Source: Maledivibacter sp.
GTDB taxonomy: Bacteria > Bacillota > Clostridia > Peptostreptococcales > Caminicellaceae
Assembly: GCA_025210375.1 (NCBI GenBank)
Contig: JAOASB010000016.1
Coordinates: 1-32,497 of the forward strand
DNA: 32,497 nucleotides
Reading direction: 5' to 3'
Shown here: piece by piece, positions 23,435 through 32,348 of the stretch
How the letters are laid out: the number at the start of each line of letters is the position of its first letter
How positions within the stretch are numbered: the first letter of the stretch is position 1
The notes under the pieces: generated by a model
Seen by the model: only the letters and a program-made list of their open reading frames with translations
Databases searched by the model: none
What the model was told of the DNA's origin: nothing
Position numbers and translations under genes: made by a program

Positions 23435-26400
23435 TCAATCTCCACACTCTAATAATATTCTTTTTATTAATGTTACGGCTTCGGCCCTTGTAATTTCTTT
23501 ACTTCCTTTAAAGCTTCCATCCTCATATCCTTTTAATATTCTCCCTGCAGTTTTAATTGACTCTTTATATTTTGAGTTGTCTATATCTGTGAACTTCACC
23601 TGGGAATCGGATTCAAACTCTAAAATTTTAGTTGTAAGATAAACTGCTTTTTCCCTTGTTAAAGGTGTATCTAATATAAAATCTATCTCATCTGCCTTTA
23701 AGCCCATAGTGGCATTAGCTATTTCGTAATAGCTCCAATGGGATCTGCTCAGGTCAATTGAGTTTAGCTTCTTATCTTCCTTATTAGTGATTAGTTTTAC
23801 CTTGTTTAACATCACCAGGAACTCTTCAGTAGATACTATTTCATCTGGCCTGAAGGTATTATCCTCATAGCCATGGACAATCCCTTTCAAAATAGCGTTT
23901 TCTACAGTTTCTTTAGCCCAATGTTTTTCGATATCTGTGAGTTTTTGATCAAAAGGTTTAATATCAACTACTTTAAAGTTAATATTGCTAACCTTAGCTT
24001 CTGCCAGATCTACTACTCTTATAGTTGCTATCCCTTCATTTAAAGCTTTAACTTTTACATCATCTATTAATTTGATATTTTTACTATCGGTTTCAATTAC
24101 AAGGTATTTACTATTTACATTTTGACCTTCTAATTCTAGATAATCTTTAACATTAATTTCTTTCCCCTTCAAAATAGTAAAAGCAACATTTTCCTCAATT
24201 TTTTGTATATTACTTCTAACACTTGAAATAGAATCCGCTACTATAACATATAGCTTAATATTTTCTTTATCTTTACTTGCTATTATCGTTCCGATTCCAT
24301 TTTCATGGGCTTTAAGCACATAATCATTTATGCTTATGTTGCTACTCGTAGTCTCGAATGTAATGTTTTTGGTATTTTCAAATATATCTATTAACGCTTC
24401 ATCGAAGGCGAGTGCTACATTCATTTGGCTTCCCTTTTCGACTATGATTCTTCTTTTGAAACTGTCATTATCATCTACTACCTTTATTAGGTATTGTATA
24501 GTTTTGTTTGTAGCTGTGTTTGTTATACTTACAACTATATCGCCTTTACCTATTATGTTTATTTTCCCATCCTTAATAGTTGCATTACCTTGAGTGATTT
24601 TGATATCTAAATCTTTCTTCTCAACATACTTTCCTAATTTATCAATTATTTTGTCTAATATATCTTCAACATCAATTTGCGAACCCTTACCTACTTTAAG
24701 TGGATTCTCAGGATTTATGGTTTCATGTATTATTCCATTCCCATCTGCAATTATTTCATTTGATTGTGTAAAGTTACCTTCTTTATCTCTAACTGTTACA
24801 ATTAATTTTGTTCCCGTATCAAACTCTTTCCTGTTTTCATTTTGCCAATTTACTTCTGCCCATTTAGTTTTTGAAGCAAGTAAGCTAATATCTAACGCAT
24901 CATCTATACTTGCAACAAGTACCCCTTCACCAAGGACAAATTTTTCTTTCATGGCTGCTTGTTTTTTCCCTGTTATATCAAATTTATAGGCCTTACTATG
25001 TAATTTAACATTATCCTTAGCTATTACATTAATTCTGTTATTACGAATGACTATGCTTTCTATAATTGGTGCCGTTCTATCCTTGGTCATCTTTTCAATC
25101 TCTTTGAATGCCAGTTCTTTATTTCCCTTTAATATACTTAATCTTACTATATATTTTGTGCTATCTTGTAGTTTTGGAATTTCAACATTTTCAGGTTCAT
25201 TAAGGATTTTAGTATAAACTAGATTCATATTATCCTTTTTTATAATATCTAACCTATATCTATAATCATCACCTATATACTTATTTTTTAATTTGTTTGA
25301 TATATTAATAGAGATTTTCCCTTCATTACTATTAAGCTCCGTATCCTCGGATTTTATATCTGTATCATTAATTGTGTCTATAATATCTTCCTTTAATTCT
25401 TCATCAATATTTGGGTCAGTAATAACTATATCTTCATCATTGGAATTATTGTTGTTATGTTTTTTACCATATATGGAATCCTTAATTTCATCTGAAACTT
25501 CTCCATAGATAATTTCATCATAATCGTTAACAGTGATTTCTTTCTCAGTGGTGTTATTAAAACTATCCTTTAGTAAGATTTTTAGGGTATTTGGTGCATT
25601 TATGGCTATATGATTGTCCTTATAATATTTTGTATCATCTACATCTAGGTACATCCTTCCTACTGCTTTGATACCATCTGTGCTAGTCAATTCCTTCTCC
25701 ACATAGGAACCCTCTTTAAATTTAAATCCATATGGTTTTATAGCAAGCTTATAATTATCCATGCCTAATACATATACTTCGCCTTTCAATCTGTAAATAC
25801 CAGTTATTATCGGTGCTATAGTATCAGGATATGTACTGTCAAATATAGTCCTACTATATAAAATATCCTTATAGTAAATCTCAATAATTATCCTGTAAGT
25901 ATGTCCCATTTTTGCTCCTGATATTTCGATATTTCCACCTGTACTTGTGGTATTAGATATTACATTACTATTATCTTCTAAATCTATAACACTCAACCTA
26001 TATTCACCCTTATCTAAGTTAGGTAAAACCAAGATAACCGGATCATTGTCAAAATCAATATGTATTTTGTTTATTTGATCTTCAAAATATGCCTTGTCAC
26101 TCACCTTTTTCAAAATCTTATCTCTTTCTGCTTTTATGTCTTCAAGTTCCTTTATAAAATCATCCTTTTCTTTTCCATCGGGCAGTGAACTTATTTGATT
26201 TTCTAATTCATCTATTGATTTATTTAAATCATCTATACCTGTTGGGAGATCAATTTCCTTAGTATTCTTTAAATCATCAAGTTTTTTATTTATCTCGGTG
26301 ATCTTATCTCTTATTCTATCCTTTAGGTTCTTTACTACAACCACAGTTCTAGTTTTTGAAGCCTTTGTACCAAGTGGATTTTCTGCTTCATATGTTAATA

Positions 26401-28594
26401 TGTATTCTCCTAGTTTTGAAGTGTCTACACTTCCTAAAACTTTCACTGCATAGTTAGATGTTGCTCCTGGATCAATGAATGTACTTTCTCTCTCTGTCTC
26501 TATTAACTTAGCTCCATTTAGTTCTACATAGGGATTAATTACAATGCTGCCATTCCACTTCGTATTAGCTGTTCCACTCTTACCATCATTTGCTGTAATA
26601 TTTATTCCCTCAAATTGTCCTGAATTTAATTCTGTACCCGTCCATGATAATGACCAATGGGAATTTGCTGAAGTATCAATACTTGTGGATTTTGTAATGC
26701 CCCCCAAAACACCTTTTATTGTTACTGTATCCCCCTCTGTATCTGTTATGGTTCCTTCCAGTATAAAGGAGCCATCGTAGTTAATTGCATTTTGTTCTTC
26801 TATAGTAGTTATGCTTACTGTTGGAGACGTATTTGTAATAAAGCTATCTAATGCTAGGTACTTAGGATTTTCTACACCATCACAATTCCTTGTCATGACC
26901 CATAATTCATATTCCGTTTCTATTGTAAGTCCTGTAAGTTCTCTAGTTGTATCTGCGCTCCAATCTGAGGTTGAAATATTAGATCCATTCTCACCGGCTC
27001 CTTTAAGTTTTAGTTCTAATTTATGTTCTGGTGGTTGTCCCTGTGGTGCATTAGCTATTTCAAAGGTTATTGATGTCCCTACACTATCTGATATTGATAT
27101 GTTTTCAGGATTTAAAGCTTTGGTATAAATCTTAGCTATAGGAGAGTATCGGCTTTCGTTGTCTAGACTATCCTTAGCTTTGTATTTATAAGTGTACTGT
27201 GTATTTGCTACTAATCCTGTATCTGAATATGGGCTTGTATCGATCCATGAAGTTATGTCTGAGTCGTCCCTATTATATAGAAATGGTGCTACATTTAAAT
27301 TACTCGGGTCATTTGCATTTGGTGTGATTTGTATTTCCGTATTGCTTATAACTCTTACTGTAGGTACATTTGATGTTGGACCTGTATTATCTACTATAAA
27401 ACTTCTAGTTATTTCATTTGATTTGCCACCTTTATCATCTTCACACCATATTTTTATATTATTATTACCTTCGCTCAAACTATCATCTACAGATATAGTA
27501 TAATTGCTAAAGTTTTGAGTGTTACCATTAGCTAAAAAACTATCAATATTTATATTCTCATGTCCTAAAACCGGGTTATTTGACCTATCTAATATACTAT
27601 AGTAAACTGTTAAATTATCGCCAGCATCATCATCCTTTACATTTCCTTCTATTGAAATGCTATTGTGACCTACTTTCTTACTAAAATATTCATTTTCGGT
27701 AGGTTTGTTTATACCTATTGTTGGGTTGCTGTTGTCTGTATATTTTAGTGTTACTGTATAACCGTAGTAATCATCATATCCCCCTTTGTAGACTGTTCCT
27801 GAATAGTTCTGTTTCCAACTTCGTGTATCTGACTTATATATAGGTCCTCCATATTTTCCTTTACGATTGAGAGAAAAATGTTTTGTCTCACCTTTTCTAC
27901 CAGTCCAATTTGGACCTAGCTTCCAATCATATAAACTTCCTCCTACATAATCTGTATCTTTTAAACTTAGCCAACCCGTAAATCCATCATTGCTATAATA
28001 TATTCTGTCAGGTAAACTGGGACTAGTGGAACTAACCTTAATCCAGTCTCGATCATCATCATCCCATTTCCAATAAGAGTTCCATTCTATATAATGATAT
28101 TTAGTAGTGTAGCTACTTTCTCCCTGAGAGCCTCCTAAAAACACACTAGTACCTGTTTTATATAAGGTTCCACTATAAGTCCCATAATTATAGTCCATTG
28201 TAGAAGAAAAACTACTACTCCCTTGTATTTTTGAATCTGTAACTTGCTTTGAATATTTCTTAGCGTTATATTCTTGTCTGCTAGGGCTTCCCCCACTAAC
28301 ACTGAAAGTTATATTTTCACCATCCACGGAATGCGATACATTCCCTGTATTTATAGATACATCTACTATACTCTTTAAATTAGGTATAGTTATAGTCTTA
28401 CTCTTACTCTGATTCATGTCCTCAGTAAAATTTATAGTCATGGTTTTAGTTACAGGATCAGCATAGCATTGATTAATCGAAAGTCCTTGACTGATTACTA
28501 TAACGCATAACATCACAACTAAAAACTTACCGAAATTAATATTTTCTTCACAATAATAATTTTCCTTAAATGCATTAAATAAACTTAATATCAT
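23435..28594 (-). CDS. Giant SLH-anchored multidomain surface protein (adhesin candidate)
   Basis: A 1719-residue exported protein. After a signal peptide with a late hydrophobic core (about 25-45) comes an aromatic, glycine-rich region of about 200 residues (YGTYSGTLYKTG, W-rich motifs), then Ig-like and FN3-like domains (about 300-600), a DUF5011-like domain (about 700-745), a coiled coil (about 758-845), several more beta domains and a low-complexity acidic linker. Three SLH repeats (about 1547-1719; FTDIDNSKYKESIK is the clearest) anchor it to the cell wall. I chose ATG 28592-28594 because GAGGGGG lies 9 bases upstream; an earlier ATG 48 bases up overlaps the previous gene. It is the last gene of the Tad-like operon, so a surface contact role is likely. 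Confidence 0.8.
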   Translation of the reverse strand: MILSLFNAFKENYYCEENINFGKFLVVMLCVIVISQGLSINQCYADPVTKTMTINFTEDMNQSKSKTITIPNLKSIVDVSINTGNVSHSVDGENITFSVSGGSPSRQEYNAKKYSKQVTDSKIQGSSSFSSTMDYNYGTYSGTLYKTGTSVFLGGSQGESSYTTKYHYIEWNSYWKWDDDDRDWIKVSSTSPSLPDRIYYSNDGFTGWLSLKDTDYVGGSLYDWKLGPNWTGRKGETKHFSLNRKGKYGGPIYKSDTRSWKQNYSGTVYKGGYDDYYGYTVTLKYTDNSNPTIGINKPTENEYFSKKVGHNSISIEGNVKDDDAGDNLTVYYSILDRSNNPVLGHENINIDSFLANGNTQNFSNYTISVDDSLSEGNNNIKIWCEDDKGGKSNEITRSFIVDNTGPTSNVPTVRVISNTEIQITPNANDPSNLNVAPFLYNRDDSDITSWIDTSPYSDTGLVANTQYTYKYKAKDSLDNESRYSPIAKIYTKALNPENISISDSVGTSITFEIANAPQGQPPEHKLELKLKGAGENGSNISTSDWSADTTRELTGLTIETEYELWVMTRNCDGVENPKYLALDSFITNTSPTVSITTIEEQNAINYDGSFILEGTITDTEGDTVTIKGVLGGITKSTSIDTSANSHWSLSWTGTELNSGQFEGINITANDGKSGTANTKWNGSIVINPYVELNGAKLIETERESTFIDPGATSNYAVKVLGSVDTSKLGEYILTYEAENPLGTKASKTRTVVVVKNLKDRIRDKITEINKKLDDLKNTKEIDLPTGIDDLNKSIDELENQISSLPDGKEKDDFIKELEDIKAERDKILKKVSDKAYFEDQINKIHIDFDNDPVILVLPNLDKGEYRLSVIDLEDNSNVISNTTSTGGNIEISGAKMGHTYRIIIEIYYKDILYSRTIFDSTYPDTIAPIITGIYRLKGEVYVLGMDNYKLAIKPYGFKFKEGSYVEKELTSTDGIKAVGRMYLDVDDTKYYKDNHIAINAPNTLKILLKDSFNNTTEKEITVNDYDEIIYGEVSDEIKDSIYGKKHNNNNSNDEDIVITDPNIDEELKEDIIDTINDTDIKSEDTELNSNEGKISINISNKLKNKYIGDDYRYRLDIIKKDNMNLVYTKILNEPENVEIPKLQDSTKYIVRLSILKGNKELAFKEIEKMTKDRTAPIIESIVIRNNRINVIAKDNVKLHSKAYKFDITGKKQAAMKEKFVLGEGVLVASIDDALDISLLASKTKWAEVNWQNENRKEFDTGTKLIVTVRDKEGNFTQSNEIIADGNGIIHETINPENPLKVGKGSQIDVEDILDKIIDKLGKYVEKKDLDIKITQGNATIKDGKINIIGKGDIVVSITNTATNKTIQYLIKVVDDNDSFKRRIIVEKGSQMNVALAFDEALIDIFENTKNITFETTSSNISINDYVLKAHENGIGTIIASKDKENIKLYVIVADSISSVRSNIQKIEENVAFTILKGKEINVKDYLELEGQNVNSKYLVIETDSKNIKLIDDVKVKALNEGIATIRVVDLAEAKVSNINFKVVDIKPFDQKLTDIEKHWAKETVENAILKGIVHGYEDNTFRPDEIVSTEEFLVMLNKVKLITNKEDKKLNSIDLSRSHWSYYEIANATMGLKADEIDFILDTPLTREKAVYLTTKILEFESDSQVKFTDIDNSKYKESIKTAGRILKGYEDGSFKGSKEITRAEAVTLIKRILLECGD

Positions 28595-28616
28595 ATTGAA
28601 CTGCCCCCTCTTTTTA

Positions 28617-29132
28617 TCAATCGTATCTAGAGTTCTCAACATCTATATCAAAGGCAATTTTTGCATTGTATTTTATAAGAAATGATATAAGTACAATTGG
28701 CTTCTCTGTATATCCTTGAATATGTATTGAAGGAAAAACCGTATTTTTACTTCCACTACCATTTGTAGTATAATCTCCTTCTTCTACTGATATTTCTTTT
28801 ATATATATTTTTCTTGATAGTATACCTTTTTCAATAGGATTTAGAGAATTATCTAGATCGAATTCCGTTTTTAATTGATCATAAAATGTATTTTTCACAT
28901 CTTGAGTTTTCACTAAAGAAATATGTTCTCTTCGGTATTCATCCAAAAGATTCATCTCTAAACTATCTTGTGCAATTATTTCTATCTTTGTATTTAAAGT
29001 TCTGTGAATTGCTTGTATTTTAATAAATTCTATTCCTATACCTAGTACTACTATAATTAGGAAAAATTTCAACAAGGCAATAAGGGATGATGAACCCCTT
29101 TCATTATTAATTGATCCTTTAATTTTATTCAT
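28617..29132 (-). CDS. Pseudopilin-like membrane protein (TadF-like position)
   Basis: A 171-residue protein with a short cytoplasmic start, NNERGSSSLIALLKF, a single hydrophobic helix (about 20-40) and an extracellular domain. ERG|SSS resembles a prepilin site but the Glu at +5 is missing. I chose ATG 29130-29132 with GGTGA 7 bases upstream; the open frame starts earlier inside the TadE-like gene. Adjacent to TadE-like and SLH genes, it is probably a minor pseudopilin or assembly protein of the Tad-like system. Confidence 0.6.
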   Translation of the reverse strand: MNKIKGSINNERGSSSLIALLKFFLIIVVLGIGIEFIKIQAIHRTLNTKIEIIAQDSLEMNLLDEYRREHISLVKTQDVKNTFYDQLKTEFDLDNSLNPIEKGILSRKIYIKEISVEEGDYTTNGSGSKNTVFPSIHIQGYTEKPIVLISFLIKYNAKIAFDIDVENSRYD

Positions 29133-29139
29133 TATATGG

Positions 29140-29553
29140 TCACCATCCTTCACCATAACCACTTCCATAATATCCTTGGTTAGTACCTGAAGCCTTAAGT
29201 GGTATACTGAGCTTTATATTCCAAAAGTCTCCCAGTTTCACTTCATGCTCATATTTTATTTTTAAAAAAAGCTGATCTCCTAGTTTATCTACTTTTTTGT
29301 AAAAACTAGGCTTTATATCAACAACACTAACTTTGTCATAGCTTATATTTCTTTTACTTAGCTGCTCCTTTAAATAATTTTCTCTAATCATACCCTCGGA
29401 CTCAGCCTTTCTTACAGCTTCATCAACAGCCATTTTGGCGAAACCAATATTTATAAGAAATATTGACAGCTGAAATACCAAGATCGTTACAACCAGAAGC
29501 TTAAAGGTAAATCCTAGTGCTTCTATAGTAGTACTCCCCTTTTCATTTTCCAT
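29140..29553 (-). CDS. TadE-like pseudopilin
   Basis: A 137-residue protein. It starts MENEKGSTTIEALGFTFKL, with the prepilin cleavage pattern KG|STTIE including Glu at +5, then one hydrophobic helix and an extracellular domain. This matches TadE. The C-terminus is rich in Gly and Tyr. The ATG at 29551-29553 is chosen because it gives the usual short TadE leader; TTG and GTG codons upstream in frame are alternatives (the longest overlaps the previous gene by four bases). No prepilin peptidase is in the window. Confidence 0.72.
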   Translation of the reverse strand: MENEKGSTTIEALGFTFKLLVVTILVFQLSIFLINIGFAKMAVDEAVRKAESEGMIRENYLKEQLSKRNISYDKVSVVDIKPSFYKKVDKLGDQLFLKIKYEHEVKLGDFWNIKLSIPLKASGTNQGYYGSGYGEGW

Positions 29554-29573
29554 ATATATCAACCTATTCACCT

Positions 29574-30041
29574 TCAATCAGATATGTTGAGTTCATTTGG
29601 TTTAAAATACACCTGGGAAAACACATGACTTTTTACGGGTATTGTTATATCTATGGAAAAGGTAGATTTATCTATTTTCATAAAAGTAAGCTTTTTCCTG
29701 TAGGATAACTCTATACCCAGCTTATTTCTTTTATTAACCTTTACATCTGTACCTGGCAAAAATACTGTTGTTAATCTGCCCCTATCAATTTTATATTCAT
29801 CTAAAAGCTCCTCATATCTAACTAATACAGCATTATTAAACCCCCCTACCTTTTTAGCCATATTAACTGTAGTTGTTGTAATGGTATTAAGATTTTTCCA
29901 TGTAGTATATGTTCCCACTAAGGAACCTAGTATGGGTAAAAACATTAAAAGGGCAAATATTACAACCAAACCAGAGAGATTAGACATACCCCTCTGGTCT
30001 TTTAAGTGTTTTCTGAAATTTTTTCTAATGTTCATCAACAT
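29574..30041 (-). CDS. DUF4320-like pseudopilin-type membrane protein
   Basis: A 155-residue protein with a basic cytoplasmic start, QRGMSNLSGLVVIFALLMFLP, one membrane helix (about 20-42) and an extracellular domain with alternating charged strands. The RG|MS site resembles a pseudopilin leader, but the +5 Glu is missing. Small proteins of this architecture (I think DUF4320, unverified) occur in clostridial secretion and conjugation loci. It starts 12 bases after the pilin candidate's stop and its stop overlaps the longest frame of the TadE-like gene by four bases. Confidence 0.6.
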   Translation of the reverse strand: MLMNIRKNFRKHLKDQRGMSNLSGLVVIFALLMFLPILGSLVGTYTTWKNLNTITTTTVNMAKKVGGFNNAVLVRYEELLDEYKIDRGRLTTVFLPGTDVKVNKRNKLGIELSYRKKLTFMKIDKSTFSIDITIPVKSHVFSQVYFKPNELNISD

Positions 30042-30053
30042 TATAACACCTAC

Positions 30054-30212
30054 TTAAAATATCTTTGGGAATACAAAAATATCACTGCCATTAACTGCTT
30101 GGCTAAAGGTAGCAAACAGATCACCTGCTATTTTCACAGTTTGCTCCTTAAAAACAGTTAATAATGCTACTACCACAACTACAGCTATAGCCAATCCAAA
30201 AAGTTTGTTCAT
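30054..30212 (-). CDS. 52-residue hydrophobic pilin candidate
   Basis: MNKLFGLAIAVVVVVALL at the start, then FKEQTVKIAGDLF and a polar tail ending PKIF. The length (52 residues), the single hydrophobic helix and its position between TadC-like and pseudopilin genes fit a Flp-type pilin. The usual Flp features (G|xxxxEY) are not present, so another small channel subunit is possible. Very strong RBS (AAGGAGG, 9 bases before ATG at 30210-30212). It is preceded by a leader with a terminator and a competing hairpin. Confidence 0.65.
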   Translation of the reverse strand: MNKLFGLAIAVVVVVALLTVFKEQTVKIAGDLFATFSQAVNGSDIFVFPKIF

Positions 30213-30242
30213 AATCCATGTCCTCCTTAGTTATTATTTAAA

Positions 30243-30294
30243 AAAATCAGATTTTTGATATACACCCTTCACTTCATATTAATAATCTGATTTT
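30243..30294 (-). terminator. Intrinsic terminator upstream of the pilin-like gene
   Basis: Reading leftward, AAAATCAGATT (30284-30294) pairs with AATCTGATTTT (30243-30253), 11 bp with a 30-base loop, followed by a run of six T. It lies between the TadC-like stop and the pilin-like RBS, so it would reduce read-through into the downstream genes unless relieved. Confidence 0.7.
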
Positions 30295-30308
30295 AATTAA
30301 AGCAGATT
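30284..30308 (-). promoter_or_regulatory. Candidate antiterminator hairpin competing with the terminator
   Basis: Leftward, AATCTG (30303-30308) can pair with CAGATT (30284-30289), with an inner TTTAATTAAA self-complementary part. CAGATT is also the 5' arm of the terminator, so the two hairpins exclude each other. The 140 bases upstream (30309-30447), with a GC-richer stretch at 30360-30410 and a CATAC/GTATG hairpin, could be the sensing part. No known riboswitch consensus was seen. Confidence 0.45.
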
Positions 30309-30447
30309 CAAAAATAAACTAGTCATCTTATTCCTTCTTTTAATTTTTTATCATTACTCAACCCCCTACATACAGTAAGTATGACGGTGACCAAAGTCCT
30401 GGAAAATATCAAAATAACTTCTTAACCTAGCCTGTTTTTTCATATGC

Positions 30448-31335
30448 TTAAAACTGTTTTGCAAAATCATAAAAGAAAGATAGTATAATTGCTAATCCAT
30501 TCATGGCCATTATACTGTAGAGAACTATTGCATTAATTCTCTCCAAGATTTCTGGTCTTTTATTCATTTCTTCTTTGATATTATTAAGGTTCATTTGCCT
30601 AATTTTCTCTTCCTGAATTGCATAAAGGGCGTCAACATTTTCTTTACTAGTCTCTAATCCAGTAATAACTGCCATTATGTAGTTTTGTATTGCATTTATA
30701 CCTATTTTATCTGCAAAATCCTGTAGTGCTTCTTTTTCAGATACACCCGCTTCTAGTTTCGCATGTAATATCTTAAGATCGTAGTATAATGGCCCTTTTG
30801 AAATCTTCAAATAGTCTTCTATGGTATGTATTATATTTTTATGTGGGGAATATCTTAGAGTCCTGGCAAAGCGAGGAAATTCCTTTAGTATATTACCATT
30901 TAATTCATCTATTTTCTTTTCCAGCTCAGCATCGGGTTGGAAATACATAAACACTGCAAATATTACACATATAGCAAATATTGTTACAGAAAATAGGCTT
31001 AGTACCAATCCTAATAAAATCATTATGCTTGGATAAATAATCTTTTTTGCTTGATGTTGTTCTGGCCCTATTTTTTCTCCAACTCTTAATAGGTTTCTTT
31101 CCAGACCTTCTCGATCATCATTACTTATCTTTACCTTTTTATTTACGAAGTCCGAAAATGGTTTTAAGGCTTCTTCTAAGAATGGAACCTTATCATCATT
31201 ACTGTATTCTTGAATCCACTTAGCTTTTTTCCTTGTTTTCTTGCTTATTCGAAGTATAAGCATATCCTTAAGCTTATATAAAGCAACAAATATAGAGGTA
31301 CTTATAATTAATGAGTATAGGGATTGTGTATTCAA
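30448..31335 (-). CDS. TadC-like inner-membrane assembly protein
   Basis: A 295-residue protein with an N-terminal membrane anchor, a basic cytoplasmic region, a membrane pair (about 98-135) and a T2SSF-like cytoplasmic domain (LARTLRYSPHK is preceded by LKEFPRF; then LHAKLEAGVSEKEALQDFADKIG), ending with a membrane helix. This fits the TadC half of the TadB/TadC platform that works with the ATPase. It starts at TTG, 10 bases after GAGGTGA, 23 bases after the TadB-like gene. No ATP-binding motif, as expected. Confidence 0.7.
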   Translation of the reverse strand: MNTQSLYSLIISTSIFVALYKLKDMLILRISKKTRKKAKWIQEYSNDDKVPFLEEALKPFSDFVNKKVKISNDDREGLERNLLRVGEKIGPEQHQAKKIIYPSIMILLGLVLSLFSVTIFAICVIFAVFMYFQPDAELEKKIDELNGNILKEFPRFARTLRYSPHKNIIHTIEDYLKISKGPLYYDLKILHAKLEAGVSEKEALQDFADKIGINAIQNYIMAVITGLETSKENVDALYAIQEEKIRQMNLNNIKEEMNKRPEILERINAIVLYSIMAMNGLAIILSFFYDFAKQF

Positions 31336-31358
31336 TTTTTTATATCACCTCTTTTAAT

Positions 31359-32336
31359 TTAATCGATTTCAACTCTGATGGGCTTATTGTATTTATATAG
31401 AAAATAAGTACAACCTATCATTATTAGAACTACAACCGCTAGTCCTATTTTCCCCTGGGAGGTATACACAATTAAATCATAATATCTCCTATAACCTGCT
31501 CTTAAAATCAGCAGATTAAGGGGGAAAAATATCAAAGTTGCCACAAAATTTCTAATATATTTCTTTCTTATCAGATCAAATTCGCCTTGAACCTGCTGAA
31601 TATCTCTAAGGTCTTCCGGTATTGTCATCATGGTATATTTTAATTCTTCCCCTTGAACTTCTGTCTGAATAGCCAAGTCAATAAATTCCTTGAAATAATA
31701 GTTATCGACTTTATCCTTCAGATTTTCTAATGCCTCAACCACATTTATGTTTAAAACCTGTACCTCATTAACGAAGGATGTAAAGTATTTATTTAAGGGG
31801 TTAGGAAGTTGGTCTAACTTCTTTTCTACGGCTATAACAAAATCTTCTTCACTCATGAACTGAGCAATTATATTCCCTAGAGAGGTTGGTAGGTTTTCCT
31901 CAATCACTTTAAATTTTCTTTTAGCTTTTTCCTGTATATAGAAAAAGGGTATTACTGATGTAAAGCAACCAAATATTATCATCAATAGTGGATTCCTTAG
32001 AATCATGCCTGCCATAATACCTGCAATACTAGATATCAATGTATAAACCAGAAATTTCTCTAAGGTTAGTTCTATCTCCGATAGTTCTATGGTATTTTTA
32101 ACTTTCCTTTCTAAGCGTTCCCTTAAATTGGGTTTGATCCTTAATATCTCTTTTCTTCTGTTTTCTTTTAAAATCTTTTCATAGTTCTCTATTCTCCTCT
32201 TTTCCTTCTTTTTCCCTTTAAGTATAGGCCTAAATGATATCTTACCTTCAAATCCAAAAACAGTGCAAAGCAAGGTGAAAATTGCTATAAATATAGAGAG
32301 GCTTATTATCAATTTATAAACCAAAGCTCTTTCCAT
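31359..32336 (-). CDS. TadB-like inner-membrane assembly protein
   Basis: A 325-residue protein with one N-terminal helix, a basic linker, two helices (about 92-135), a T2SSF-like cytoplasmic domain (NLPTSLGNIIAQFMSEED, then FKEFIDLAIQTEVQGEEL) and two C-terminal helices (about 262-312). It is the platform protein paired with TadC; the pair transmits motion from TadA/CpaF to the pilus or pseudopilus. AAGGAGGGG lies 6 bases before the ATG, 12 bases after the preceding gene's stop. Confidence 0.75.
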   Translation of the reverse strand: MERALVYKLIISLSIFIAIFTLLCTVFGFEGKISFRPILKGKKKEKRRIENYEKILKENRRKEILRIKPNLRERLERKVKNTIELSEIELTLEKFLVYTLISSIAGIMAGMILRNPLLMIIFGCFTSVIPFFYIQEKAKRKFKVIEENLPTSLGNIIAQFMSEEDFVIAVEKKLDQLPNPLNKYFTSFVNEVQVLNINVVEALENLKDKVDNYYFKEFIDLAIQTEVQGEELKYTMMTIPEDLRDIQQVQGEFDLIRKKYIRNFVATLIFFPLNLLILRAGYRRYYDLIVYTSQGKIGLAVVVLIMIGCTYFLYKYNKPIRVEID

Positions 32337-32348
32337 TAGTTCCCCTCC

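Noticed and set aside
30366..30442. 25-codon leftward frame directly after the TadC-like stop
   Set aside because: No ribosome binding site, and it lies in a leader that more likely acts as RNA.
30309..30447. c-di-GMP riboswitch (class I or II) in front of the pilin-like gene
   Set aside because: The conserved class I core (GACGCAAAG-type) and the class II core are not present, here or before the GGDEF and HD-GYP genes.
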